From: Phycisphaeraceae bacterium
Lineage (GTDB): Bacteria > Planctomycetota > Phycisphaerae > Phycisphaerales > Phycisphaeraceae
Assembly (NCBI GenBank): GCA_028277745.1
Contig: JANQFR010000068.1
Coordinates: forward strand, 46,676-110,675
DNA length: 64,000 nt
Direction: 5' to 3'
Positions 36,131 to 44,193 of the stretch are shown piece by piece. A program made the position numbers and the translations under genes. Numbering within the stretch: position 1 is the stretch's first letter; the number at the start of each line of letters is the position of its first letter. The notes beneath the pieces are model-generated. The model did not search any database. It was not told where the DNA came from and worked only from the letters and a program-made list of their open reading frames with translations.

Positions 36131-36162
36131 AGGATAGATGTGGATTGTTAACGTTGTGTTAA
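36131..36162 (-). promoter_or_regulatory. PhoP/PhoB-type box and -10 of the pst operon
   Basis: On the minus strand two TTAACA hexamers (36162-36157 and 36151-36146) are spaced by 5 nt, an 11-bp period, as in Bacillus PhoP boxes. TATCCT (36136-36131) follows 9 nt later and would be the -10, so the boxes overlap the -35 position as at activator-dependent promoters. The pstS ATG is about 60 nt further. Confidence 0.65.
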
Positions 36163-36189
36163 ACGGCGGTGAGATTCGGGAGAGATCAA

Positions 36190-37212
36190 TCACCGGCTCC
36201 TGCCCCGCGCGTCTTCACGGCTCGGCGGCGGCAGCCCGATCCGCGGGGGAAGGGCCCGGCGGTCCCGCGCCAGGCGGGTCCCGGCGCCCATCCCGACCGC
36301 CAGCGCCAGCAGCCCCAGGACCGCCCCCGCCTGCCACGCCAGGCCCGCCGACACCAGCCAGGCCGCGTCATACACCACCAGCCACGCCCCGCTGAGCCAG
36401 GCGAACCGCATCCCGGCCGCTCGCCGGGCCCGCTCGGGGCCCATCTTCCGGTGAAGCACCCCGAAACTCAGCACCGCGAACACCACGACCGCCACGAGCG
36501 GCCCCACCCATATCCAGCGCGCCCCCATGGGCGCCACACCGCCCCCCGCCGACGTGAGGCCCACCAGCACCAGCGTCCAGAACGCCCAGCCCGCCAGGAT
36601 CCCCCACCCATCCCGCGCCCCCAGCCGCGGCCGCTTGCCCGCCAGCCAGTAGCGGAGCGTCGCGCACGCCATCACGTGCGTCATCGCCAGCACGATCGGC
36701 CAGACCAGCGAGGTCCGCGGGTTAGGCAGCATCATGCCCAGGGCGGTGATCAGCCCCAGGCTCACGATCCCGATCGCGGGCACGAACCGGCCGGCGATGT
36801 TGAAGAACAGCACGCCCGCCCCGGCGAGCAGCGCTGTCGTCGTGCTCGCCAAGCCCAGCGGGAGGGCGGCCCCCAGCGCCGTGAGCAGGCTCCCCATCGC
36901 CACCGCCGCCGCGACCGGCGGACGGACCTGGCCCGACGGGATCGGCCGGTTGGGGGCGAAGGTTTTGTCGTGGCGCGCATCCAGCACGTCATTCAACGCC
37001 ATCGCGCACACGATCAGCCCGGTCGCCACGACGAACGTCAGCCCCAGCATCCCCCACAGCCCGTATCGTTCCAGCGCCGCGGGCCGGCGGTCGGGGGGCT
37101 CGATCGCCGCCGACAGGAACACCATCAGCCACGCGTTGCTCACCGCCGCCGCCGACAGTTCGAAACGCGCCAGCTCCGCCAGACCCAAGAACTTACGAAC
37201 CACTTGTCGCAT
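36190..37212 (-). CDS. UbiA-family prenyltransferase
   Basis: 340 residues with eight or nine membrane helices. The first Asp motif NDVLDARHDKTFAPNRPIPSG matches the family pattern NDxxDxxxD followed by RPI. It transfers a prenyl chain to an aromatic or other acceptor in quinone, heme or lipid synthesis; the acceptor is not clear. The ATG at 37212 is used because the frame upstream lacks hydrophobic sequence. It is divergent from the lipoprotein gene with only 53 nt between them. Confidence 0.87.
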   Translation of the reverse strand: MRQVVRKFLGLAELARFELSAAAVSNAWLMVFLSAAIEPPDRRPAALERYGLWGMLGLTFVVATGLIVCAMALNDVLDARHDKTFAPNRPIPSGQVRPPVAAAVAMGSLLTALGAALPLGLASTTTALLAGAGVLFFNIAGRFVPAIGIVSLGLITALGMMLPNPRTSLVWPIVLAMTHVMACATLRYWLAGKRPRLGARDGWGILAGWAFWTLVLVGLTSAGGGVAPMGARWIWVGPLVAVVVFAVLSFGVLHRKMGPERARRAAGMRFAWLSGAWLVVYDAAWLVSAGLAWQAGAVLGLLALAVGMGAGTRLARDRRALPPRIGLPPPSREDARGRSR

Positions 37213-37251
37213 ACCCTGACCGCCGCCGACGCACGTTGGGACGACCCACGA

Positions 37252-37257
37252 TACACT
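37252..37257 (+). promoter_or_regulatory. TACACT -10 box upstream of the HEAT lipoprotein gene
   Basis: TACACT ends 8 nt before the ATG; the gap contains GGAG very close to the start codon. It is another short-leader arrangement. Confidence 0.4.
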
Positions 37258-37265
37258 GCGGAGCA

Positions 37266-38078
37266 ATGACGACCAACCGTCTTGCACAAGCCCGGCGCCT
37301 CCTGCTGATCGCGGGGTTGGGGTTTGCCCTGGCGGGGTGCCAGGTGGCGCCCGATTCGGTCTTCGCCCCGGTGCTCGAGCCGTTTGTCACCCCGAGCCCC
37401 AGCGCCGCGGCCCGAGACGCGTTCAACGTCTACGACCCCGACAAACGCGCCCGGGCCGTGGCGCTTATTAATGCCTCGCCCTTCGGCGGCGAGGCCCCGT
37501 ACGTGCGGATGTACCGGCTGCTGATCGACGACCGCGACGCCACGGTGCGGGCGGCCTGTGCGATGGCGCTGGGCGATCACGGCGAGCCGCGGGACGCCGA
37601 GCTGGTCGCGCCGCTGCTGAGCGACGAGTCCTCCTTCGTCCGCTGGCAGGCCGCCCGGGCCCTGCAGAAACTGCATAACCCCGCCGTGGTGGACCCCCTG
37701 ATCGACGCCGCGACCGACGACGAAGACATCGACGTCCGCATGGACGCCAGCTTCGCCCTGGGGCAGTACCCCGAGCCCGCGGTGTTCGACGCGCTGGTCT
37801 CCAGGCTTAATGACCGCGACTACGGCGTGGTGCACGCCGCCCACCACTCGCTTCACCTTCTCACCGGCCAGGAGTTTGAGCCCGACCCCATCGCCTGGCT
37901 GACCTGGTCGGACGAGAACCGCCGCCAGCTCTTTGAGGACCAGCTTCCCTACGGCTACTGGCCCTACGTCAAGCCCCGCGGGCTGTGGGACCGGGTCCAG
38001 TTCTGGAAGCCGGCCCCGCCCCCCGCCGAGCCGCTGCCGCCGACCGGCCTGGACGATTCGCTCACCAGCGCCCAATGA
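37266..38078 (+). CDS. HEAT-repeat lipoprotein
   Basis: 270 residues. A lipoprotein signal peptide with lipobox LAGC (Cys near residue 25), then three to four HEAT-like repeats such as DATVRAACAMALGDHGEP, SSFVRWQAARALQKLHNP and DVRMDASFALGQYPEP, and a Pro-rich end. Such repeats bind proteins; no partner is evident. A second exported HEAT protein lies at 61.1 kb. Confidence 0.85.
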   Translation: MTTNRLAQARRLLLIAGLGFALAGCQVAPDSVFAPVLEPFVTPSPSAAARDAFNVYDPDKRARAVALINASPFGGEAPYVRMYRLLIDDRDATVRAACAMALGDHGEPRDAELVAPLLSDESSFVRWQAARALQKLHNPAVVDPLIDAATDDEDIDVRMDASFALGQYPEPAVFDALVSRLNDRDYGVVHAAHHSLHLLTGQEFEPDPIAWLTWSDENRRQLFEDQLPYGYWPYVKPRGLWDRVQFWKPAPPPAEPLPPTGLDDSLTSAQ

Positions 38079-38127
38079 TCTGATGGCCCGTTGTCCGCGT
38101 CGCCCTCCCACCGATCCCGGGGTGAGG

Positions 38128-38133
38128 TATCCT
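38128..38133 (+). promoter_or_regulatory. TATCCT -10 box directly upstream of trpC
   Basis: TATCCT ends 9 nt before the trpC ATG. The gap holds no Shine-Dalgarno sequence. Confidence 0.45.
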
Positions 38134-38142
38134 GCCCGGTCT

Positions 38143-38949
38143 ATGAGTGACATCCTCGCCCAGATCGTCGCGGACAAACGGGAGGAGGTCGCGGCCGCTC
38201 AGCGGAGCGCCCCCCTGGACGAGCTCAAGGCCCGCGCCGCCGAGCAGGACCCGCCGCGCAACTTCTTCAAGGCCCTGACCCGCCCCAAGGACCGGCTGCG
38301 GGTGATCGCCGAGGTCAAGAAGGCCTCGCCGTCCGCCGGCCTGATCCGGGCGGATTTCGACCCGGTCGCCATCGCGACGGCCTACGCCGACGCCGGCGCC
38401 GCCGCCATCAGCTGCCTCACCGACCAGAAATATTTTCAGGGTGATTTGTCCTTTATCGCCCGGATCAAGGCCGCCGTGGACGTGCCGGTGCTCCGCAAGG
38501 ACTTCATCATCGACCCGTACCAGGTCTACGAGTCCCGCGCCGCCGGCGCCGACGCGGTGCTGTTGATCGCCGAGTGTCTCGACGAGCCGCGGCTGATCGA
38601 CCTGCTCATCCTCGCCACCGAGCTGCGGATGAGCACCCTGCTGGAGGTGCACGACGTCGACAACCTGCTCAAGGTCCGCCCGCACCTGGGGTTCCCCCTG
38701 CCCAACTACACCCTGCTGGGCATCAACAACCGCGACCTCAAGACGATGACGACCGACCTGAGTCACACGCTGCGCCTGCTGGGGATGGTCGACGACCCGT
38801 CGATCCTGGTGAGCGAGTCGGGGATCCGCACGCACGAGGATTGCCGTCGCCTGATGGACGCGGGGGTCTACCGCGTGCTGGTCGGCGAACACCTGATGAG
38901 ACAACCGGATGTGGGCAAGGCGCTGCGAGAGATGATCAACGGGGCATGA
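38143..38949 (+). CDS. trpC: Indole-3-glycerol-phosphate synthase
   Basis: 268 residues of TIM barrel. IAEVKKASPSAGLI has the catalytic Lys, PVLRKDFIIDPYQVYE the second, and LLGINNRDLKT and VSESGIRTHED the phosphate site. It closes the indole ring in tryptophan synthesis. No other trp gene is in the window, so it stands outside a trp operon. The ATG at 38143 gives the full domain. Confidence 0.95.
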   Translation: MSDILAQIVADKREEVAAAQRSAPLDELKARAAEQDPPRNFFKALTRPKDRLRVIAEVKKASPSAGLIRADFDPVAIATAYADAGAAAISCLTDQKYFQGDLSFIARIKAAVDVPVLRKDFIIDPYQVYESRAAGADAVLLIAECLDEPRLIDLLILATELRMSTLLEVHDVDNLLKVRPHLGFPLPNYTLLGINNRDLKTMTTDLSHTLRLLGMVDDPSILVSESGIRTHEDCRRLMDAGVYRVLVGEHLMRQPDVGKALREMINGA

Positions 38950-38959
38950 AGCAAGCCAT

Positions 38960-39002
38960 GGCAGATGGCAGATGTGAGATGGCAGATGTGAGATGGCAGA
39001 TG
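38960..39002 (+). repeat. 14-bp tandem repeat after trpC
   Basis: Two full copies of GGCAGATGTGAGAT (38967-38980 and 38981-38994), flanked by partial copies on both sides. It lies 11 nt after the trpC stop and could vary in copy number by slippage. Confidence 0.75.
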
Positions 39003-39005
39003 GGC

Positions 39006-39047
39006 CACAGCCGTTTAGCGCCGGCCCGCAGGGCCGGGCTGTCGTGG
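39006..39047 (+). repeat. 42-bp dispersed repeat, copy 1
   Basis: Starts CACAGCCGTTTAGCGCC and contains CCGGCCC-GCA-GGGCCGG between ACAGCC and GGCTGT ends. It is 40/42 identical to the copy at 39923, in the same orientation. The two copies bracket the MBL-fold gene. Confidence 0.85.
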
Positions 39048-39066
39048 TATCCGCGCAGCGGCCGGG

Positions 39067-39903
39067 TCATCCCGGGTCGGGTGCGACCGCTTCGACGCCG
39101 GTGAGCGAAACGCACAACCCGTCATACGCCAGGCTCACGCCGTCGGGCAACCGGGGCTCCAACTCCGCGTGGGCGATGTCGTGGGCGATGTGGGTCAGGT
39201 ACGCGCCGCGGGGCCGGACCCGGTCGATCACCTCGAGGGCCTGGTCGACCGTCATGTGCGTGGGGTGGTGTCGGTAGCGCAGGGCGTCGATCACCAACAC
39301 GTCGAGGCGGTCGAGCAGGGGATAGGTCTCGGACGGGATGGCGGAGACGTCGGTGCAGTAGGCGAGCGATTTGCCGAAGGCGTCGACGCGGAAGCCGACG
39401 ATGGGCAGCCGGCCGTGCATGAGGCGCAGCGGGGTCCAGTCGGCGCCGAACAGGCTGAAGGTCTGGCCGGGGTGGATGCGGTGGGCGATCAGGTCCGCCA
39501 CGAAGGACTTCTGGACGTTCTTGTGCGGCTCGAAGATGTAGCGGAACATCGCCGAGAGTTGTTCGATCACCCTGGGCTCGGCGTACACGTCGACCGGCGC
39601 GTCCATCGCGGCGTTGAATCGGCGCAGGTCATCCATACCGAGGATGTGGTCGGCGTGGGCGTGGGTGTAGAGCACGCCGTCGATCCGCATGAGGCGCTGG
39701 TCGATCGCCTGTTGGCGCAGCTCGGGGCTGGTGTCGATCAGCAGGTCGCGCAGGTTGGATTGGTCGTCGGTGTAGCGGACCAGGGCGCTGGCGCGGCTGC
39801 GGGCGTCGCGCGGGTCGTCACTGGTGCAGACCGGGCAGTCGCATGCGATCATCGGCACGCCCGCCGACGTGCCGCTGCCGAGGAACACCAGTTCGAACCG
39901 CAT
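39067..39903 (-). CDS. MBL-fold metal-dependent hydrolase (PhnP-like)
   Basis: 278 residues. THAHADHILGMDDLRRF is the metallo-beta-lactamase motif and CTDVSAIP the later Asp ligand. The N-terminal LGSGTSAGVPMIACDCPVCTS, with Cys pairs, matches PhnP and related phosphodiesterases of cyclic nucleotides or cyclic phosphates. No phn genes are near, so the substrate is open. It sits alone between two copies of the 42-bp repeat. Confidence 0.88.
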   Translation of the reverse strand: MRFELVFLGSGTSAGVPMIACDCPVCTSDDPRDARSRASALVRYTDDQSNLRDLLIDTSPELRQQAIDQRLMRIDGVLYTHAHADHILGMDDLRRFNAAMDAPVDVYAEPRVIEQLSAMFRYIFEPHKNVQKSFVADLIAHRIHPGQTFSLFGADWTPLRLMHGRLPIVGFRVDAFGKSLAYCTDVSAIPSETYPLLDRLDVLVIDALRYRHHPTHMTVDQALEVIDRVRPRGAYLTHIAHDIAHAELEPRLPDGVSLAYDGLCVSLTGVEAVAPDPG

Positions 39904-39909
39904 GAAAAG

Positions 39910-39915
39910 ATTGTA
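39910..39915 (-). promoter_or_regulatory. TACAAT -10 box directly upstream of the MBL gene
   Basis: TACAAT on the minus strand ends 6 nt before the ATG at 39903, with only CTTTTC between. This predicts a leaderless mRNA. Confidence 0.55.
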
Positions 39916-39922
39916 GCGTGCG

Positions 39923-39964
39923 CACAGCCGTTTAGCGCCGGCCCGCAGGACCGGGCTGTTGTGG
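39923..39964 (+). repeat. 42-bp dispersed repeat, copy 2
   Basis: Same orientation as copy 1 at 39006, with two substitutions. It overlaps the window between the MBL promoter and the pntB stop. Confidence 0.85.
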
Positions 39965-41389
39965 CTACTGGTCGGCCAGCTCCGCGCTGAGCCCGCTGAC
40001 GACTTTTTTCGCGTCGCCGAAGACCATGCCGCAGTTCTCTTTGAAATACAGCTCGTTCTGGATGCCGGCGAAGCCGGGGTTCATGGACCGCTTGATCACG
40101 AAGACGTTGCGGGCCATGTCGACGTTGAGGATCGGCATGCCGTAGAGCGGGGAGGACGCGTCGGTCCGGGCGGCGGGGTTGGTCACGTCGTTGGCGCCGA
40201 TGACCAGGGCGACGTCGGTGTGCTCCAGCTCGGCGTTGGACTGGTCGAGGTCGAGCAGCTGGTCGTAAGGCACGCCCGCCTCGGCGAGCAGGACGTTCAT
40301 GTGCCCGGGCATGCGGCCGGCGACGGGGTGGATCGCGTAGTTGACCGTGATGCCCCGGCGGTCGAGCTCTTGGGCCAGCTCCTTGACGGCGTGCTGGGCC
40401 TGGGCGACCGCCATGCCGTAGCCCGGCACGATCATGACCCGCTGGGCGGCGTCGAGCACGATCGTGGCGTCCTCGATGCTGAACTCGCGGTGCGTGCCCT
40501 GCGCCCCCGCCGCAGCGTGGCCGGCGGCGGCGCCCCCGACCCCGCCGAACAGCACGTTCATCAGCGAGCGGTTCATCGCCTTGCACATGATGGTGGTGAG
40601 GATCAGGCCCGACGCCCCCACCAGCGAGCCGGTGATGATCAGCGCCGAGTTGTTGAGCACGAACCCCGCCATCGCCGCCGCCAGCCCGGAGTAGGAGTTG
40701 AGCAGCGACACCACCACCGGCATGTCGGCTCCGCCGATCCCGATCACCAGCAGCACCCCCAGCGTCAATGCGACCAGCGCGATCAGGACGAGGAAGAACC
40801 CGTTGGAGATCGCGTCTTCCGGCCGGGCGGCGATCAGGGCTGAGACGATCAGCGACCCGACGAGCATGGCGAAGATCAGCGCCTTCTGTCCGCCGAACTG
40901 GACCGGCTTATCAGGGGCCCACTTGACGCCCTGGAGCTTGCCGTAGGCGATCAGCGAGCCGGTGAACGTGACGCCGCCGATGAGCGTGGCCAGGCCCGTA
41001 GCGAGCAGGCTGTCCCAGGAGCCGTGTTCGGCGGGGGTGCGGGCGAAGTCGCCGCAGGCGACCAGCAGCGACGCGATCCCGCCGAAGCCGTTGAGCAGGG
41101 CGACCATCTGGGGCATCCCGGTCATCTCGATCTTCAGGGCGAGGTAGAGCCCGATCCCCGCGCCGATCAGGACCGCGATGAAGACCCAGATCAGGCTGAT
41201 CCACTGCCCGCCGCTGATGAAGAAGAAGGTGGCGACGGTCGCCATGAGCATGCCGGCCGACGAGATGAAGTTGCCCCGCCGCGCGGTCTTGACCGCCGAG
41301 AGCTGCTTGAGGCCGAAGATGAACAGCACGGCCGCGAGCAGGTAGACGAGGTTGAGGATGTCGGGTTTGGTGAGGGCTTGGGTCCACAT
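39965..41389 (-). CDS. pntB: NAD(P) transhydrogenase subunit beta
   Basis: 474 residues: about nine membrane helices (1-260), then the NADP-binding domain with PGYGMAVAQAQHAV, AGRMPGHMNVLLAEA, VIGANDVTNPAA and SMNPGFAGIQNELY. It couples proton flow to hydride transfer from NADH to NADP+. It is the last of the three pnt genes. Confidence 0.95.
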   Translation of the reverse strand: MWTQALTKPDILNLVYLLAAVLFIFGLKQLSAVKTARRGNFISSAGMLMATVATFFFISGGQWISLIWVFIAVLIGAGIGLYLALKIEMTGMPQMVALLNGFGGIASLLVACGDFARTPAEHGSWDSLLATGLATLIGGVTFTGSLIAYGKLQGVKWAPDKPVQFGGQKALIFAMLVGSLIVSALIAARPEDAISNGFFLVLIALVALTLGVLLVIGIGGADMPVVVSLLNSYSGLAAAMAGFVLNNSALIITGSLVGASGLILTTIMCKAMNRSLMNVLFGGVGGAAAGHAAAGAQGTHREFSIEDATIVLDAAQRVMIVPGYGMAVAQAQHAVKELAQELDRRGITVNYAIHPVAGRMPGHMNVLLAEAGVPYDQLLDLDQSNAELEHTDVALVIGANDVTNPAARTDASSPLYGMPILNVDMARNVFVIKRSMNPGFAGIQNELYFKENCGMVFGDAKKVVSGLSAELADQ

Positions 41390-41398
41390 GGCGTCGGG

Positions 41399-41686
41399 TC
41401 ACCCTTTTTTCTGCTTGAACATCCGCAGCATCCGGTCGGTGACGACGTAGCCGCCGACGACGTTGATGGTGGCGAACACGATGGCGAGGAAACCGAGGAT
41501 GACGCCGAACGACGCGAAGGTGGGGCTGAAGGAGCAGAGCAGGGCGCCGACGATGGTGATCCCGCTGATCGCGTTGGACCCGGACATCAGCGGGGTGTGC
41601 AGCGTGGAGGGCACCTTGGTGATGACCTCGAACCCGACGAAGATCGCCAGGACGAAAACGATGATGCTGGTGACGAAGGGGTCCAT
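41399..41686 (-). CDS. pntAB: NAD(P) transhydrogenase subunit alpha, membrane part
   Basis: 95 residues, three membrane helices with FVGFEVITKVPSTLHTPLMSGSNAISGI. It is the separate alpha-2 subunit of the Rhodospirillum-type enzyme; in E. coli it is fused to alpha-1. It lies 9 nt before pntB. Confidence 0.93.
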   Translation of the reverse strand: MDPFVTSIIVFVLAIFVGFEVITKVPSTLHTPLMSGSNAISGITIVGALLCSFSPTFASFGVILGFLAIVFATINVVGGYVVTDRMLRMFKQKKG

Positions 41687-41721
41687 ATCGATGTGCTCCA
41701 GGGCGGTTCGTCGCCGATGGC

Positions 41722-42867
41722 CTACGCCCGGCTTTCAACCGCCTCCCTGATCTTGTCGTTGACGATCGCGCCGCGGTGCGTGACCACGCAGCCCTTCTGC
41801 ACCTCGTCCTCCAGGTCCAGCTTGAGCTGTCCGTCGGCGACGATCTCGCCGAGGAACGCGAGGAGGTTGTTGGCGTAGACCTGGCTGGCGTTGACGGGCA
41901 TGAGGGCGGGGAGGTTGGTCAGGCCGACGAGGGTGACGCCGTGGTCGGTCTGATGGACCTCGCCGGGCCGGGTGAGCTCGCAGTTGCCGTGGCCGTGTTC
42001 GGGGCTGGCGCCGAGGTCGACAATGACCGAGCCGGGCGCCATCTGGTGGGCGGTGTCGGCGGGGATGAGCATGGGCGGGGCCTTGCCGGGGACGGCGGCG
42101 GTGGTGATCACCACGTCGGCGCCGATGACGTGCTTGCTCATGAGGGCCGACTGCTTGCGGCGTTCTTCTTCGGTCTGCTCCCGGGCGTACCCGCCGGTGG
42201 AGGCGTCGTCCTGGGCGGCGGTGGGCAGCTCGACGAACCGGGCGCCGAGCGACTGGACCTGCTCCTTGGTGACGCTGCGCACGTCGAACGCCTCGACGAC
42301 CGCCCCCAGCCGCTTGGCGGTCGCGATCGCCTGGAGGCCCGCGACGCCCGCGCCGATCACAAACGCCTTGGCCGGCGCAATCGTGCCCGCGGCGGTGATC
42401 ATCATCGGGAACATCTTCGGGCAATGGTCGGCCGCCAGCATCACCGCCTTATAACCGGCGAGGTTGGCCTGGCTCGACAGGACGTCCATCGACTGGGCGC
42501 GGCTGATCCGCGGCAGCAGTTCCAGGCTGAACGCCGTCACCCCGTGGTCCTTGAGCACGCCGAACAGGCCATCCGGGTTCAACGGCTCCAACATGCCGAT
42601 CAGCACCGCGTCCTGTTTCATAGCGCCGGCCTGCTCGTCGGTGGGCGGCTCCAGCGTGGCCACGATGTCCGCCTCGCCCCAGTCCAACGCCTCCACGACC
42701 GATGCGCCCGCCTGCGTATAAGCCTCGTCGTCGATGTACGACCCCGTGCCGGCGCCCGCCTGGACGACGACGTCGATCCCCAGCTTACCGAGCTTCTTCA
42801 CGGCTGAGGGCGTGATCGGCGTCCGGGTCTCACCGGGTCGGGTCTGTTTGGGCACGTGTAGACGCAT
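41722..42867 (-). CDS. pntAA: NAD(P) transhydrogenase subunit alpha, soluble part
   Basis: 381 residues, two Rossmann domains with the NAD site VIGAGVAGLQAIATAKRLGA and the RQD-loop-like region. RLHVPKQTRPGETRTPITP starts the protein. It delivers hydride from NADH to PntB. It is first of the three genes, with AGGAAC before the ATG. Confidence 0.94.
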   Translation of the reverse strand: MRLHVPKQTRPGETRTPITPSAVKKLGKLGIDVVVQAGAGTGSYIDDEAYTQAGASVVEALDWGEADIVATLEPPTDEQAGAMKQDAVLIGMLEPLNPDGLFGVLKDHGVTAFSLELLPRISRAQSMDVLSSQANLAGYKAVMLAADHCPKMFPMMITAAGTIAPAKAFVIGAGVAGLQAIATAKRLGAVVEAFDVRSVTKEQVQSLGARFVELPTAAQDDASTGGYAREQTEEERRKQSALMSKHVIGADVVITTAAVPGKAPPMLIPADTAHQMAPGSVIVDLGASPEHGHGNCELTRPGEVHQTDHGVTLVGLTNLPALMPVNASQVYANNLLAFLGEIVADGQLKLDLEDEVQKGCVVTHRGAIVNDKIREAVESRA

Positions 42868-43018
42868 CGGCGGTCGTTCCTGAGTGGGGGGCCACTTTAT
42901 CGAATATCAAATAAGCGGCAAACCCCCGACCCGTCTAAAATGATTTCCGCAGTTATTTGAGGCTCCTCGATTTAACGGCGGGCCGGCCCCGCATCACCCA
43001 TGACTCCACGTGACCCTC

Positions 43019-43423
43019 ATGCAGCGAAAAACCTTTCATGTAGCCACGCATCAACGCGATGAGATGGTCGACATCACCGATCGCGTGCGCGAGGCGGTGC
43101 AGGCCTCCGGGGTCGAGAGCGGCCGGGTGCTGACGTATGTTCCCCATACCACGGCAGGGATAACCATTAACGAAAACGCGGACCCCGACGTCGCGCACGA
43201 TTTCCTCAAGCAACTCGACGAGATGGTTCCCTGGCGTCAGCCGTTCTATCGCCACGCCGAAGGCAACAGCGCCTCGCACGTCAAGGCGTCGATGATGGGC
43301 TCCAGCGTCACGGTGCTGATTGATGGGGGGAAACTGGTGCTGGGGACGTGGCAGGGGATTTACTTCTGCGAGTTCGATGGCCCGCGCACGCGGAAGGTCG
43401 AGGTCGCGGTGTGGGCCGATTGA
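43019..43423 (+). CDS. YjbQ/UPF0047 family protein, copy 1
   Basis: 134 residues from the ATG at 43019 (a GTG at 43010 is possible). VPHTTAGITINENADPDV and SSVTVLIDGGKLVLGTWQGI are family signatures, with metal-binding His residues. Some members have weak thiamin-phosphate-synthase activity; the physiological role is unsettled. A second member lies at 48.2 kb with different local sequence, so the two are not a recent duplication. Confidence 0.88.
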   Translation: MQRKTFHVATHQRDEMVDITDRVREAVQASGVESGRVLTYVPHTTAGITINENADPDVAHDFLKQLDEMVPWRQPFYRHAEGNSASHVKASMMGSSVTVLIDGGKLVLGTWQGIYFCEFDGPRTRKVEVAVWAD

Positions 43424-43445
43424 CCCAACGAACCGAAAGGAACGC

Positions 43446-43937
43446 ATGACCGATTATCCGACCGTCAGCCTCGAAACCTCCGAAGGCGTTGTCACCCTGG
43501 AGTTGTGGAACGACGTAGCGCCGGGCCACGTCGCCAATTTCCTCAAACTCGTGGAGGAGGGTTTCTATGACGGCCTGACTTTTCACCGGATTATCCCCCA
43601 GTTCATGATCCAGGGGGGATGCCCGCAGGGGGACGGCACGGGCGGGCCTGGCTACACCATCGACGCGGAGTTCAACGACCGGTCGCACGAACCGGGGGTG
43701 TTGTCGATGGCCCGGTCGGCCGATCCGGACTCGGCCGGCTCGCAATTTTTTATCTGCCTGACCCGGGAATATTGCCAGCACCTCGACGGTCAATACACGG
43801 CGTTCGGGCGGGTGGTCGACGGCATGGAGGCGGTGAGCCGGATCGCCGCGGCCCCGCTCAAAGACCCCCAGGCCGGCCGACCGGCGGACCCGCCAAGGAT
43901 CGAACGGGTGTCGGCGGCCAGCGGTCCAGACACGTGA
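43446..43937 (+). CDS. Cyclophilin-type peptidyl-prolyl isomerase
   Basis: 163 residues. FHRIIPQFMIQGGCPQGDGTG is the active-site signature with the catalytic Arg, and SAGSQFFICL the second. No signal peptide, so cytosolic. It speeds proline isomerisation in folding. AAAGGA precedes the ATG, 22 nt after the YjbQ gene. Confidence 0.94.
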   Translation: MTDYPTVSLETSEGVVTLELWNDVAPGHVANFLKLVEEGFYDGLTFHRIIPQFMIQGGCPQGDGTGGPGYTIDAEFNDRSHEPGVLSMARSADPDSAGSQFFICLTREYCQHLDGQYTAFGRVVDGMEAVSRIAAAPLKDPQAGRPADPPRIERVSAASGPDT

Positions 43938-43988
43938 TTTTTTAAAATTATTTTTAACAGGCGTTTAGTAAAAGTCGGGCTTATCCTG

Positions 43989-44023
43989 AAAAAAACCCCG
44001 CTGTCGCCGAAGCGACAACGGGG
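43989..44023 (-). terminator. Intrinsic terminator of the ROK kinase gene
   Basis: On the minus strand CCCCG-TTGTCGC-TTCG-GCGACAG-CGGGG is followed by a run of seven Ts. The UUCG loop is closed by C-G, a very stable tetraloop. It lies 171 nt after the kinase stop. Confidence 0.85.
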
Positions 44024-44061
44024 CGGAGGGGAGAAAGCTCTGGAATAGTGCCTTAGTCGAC

Positions 44062-44111
44062 TAATTCAGCCCAACGGCTTCAAATTTAATTCAGCTTAAC
44101 GGTTTCAAAAT
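44062..44111 (+). repeat. 25-bp tandem repeat in an AT-rich spacer
   Basis: Two adjacent 25-nt copies (44062-44086 and 44087-44111), 21/25 identical, starting TAATTCAGC. They lie in the 3' untranslated part of the ROK kinase transcript, before its terminator. The 257-nt spacer 43938-44193 is clearly richer in A and T than its surroundings and holds no gene. Confidence 0.7.
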
Positions 44112-44193
44112 CATACCGAAAGCCCGAATCCCCCATTTTTACATTGTAGCCACACCACCGGACTTATGGATGGTTAAACATAGAGGGCTACAT

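Noticed and set aside
38960..39002. CRISPR array
   Set aside because: Units are only 14 bp and directly adjacent, with no spacers and no cas genes.
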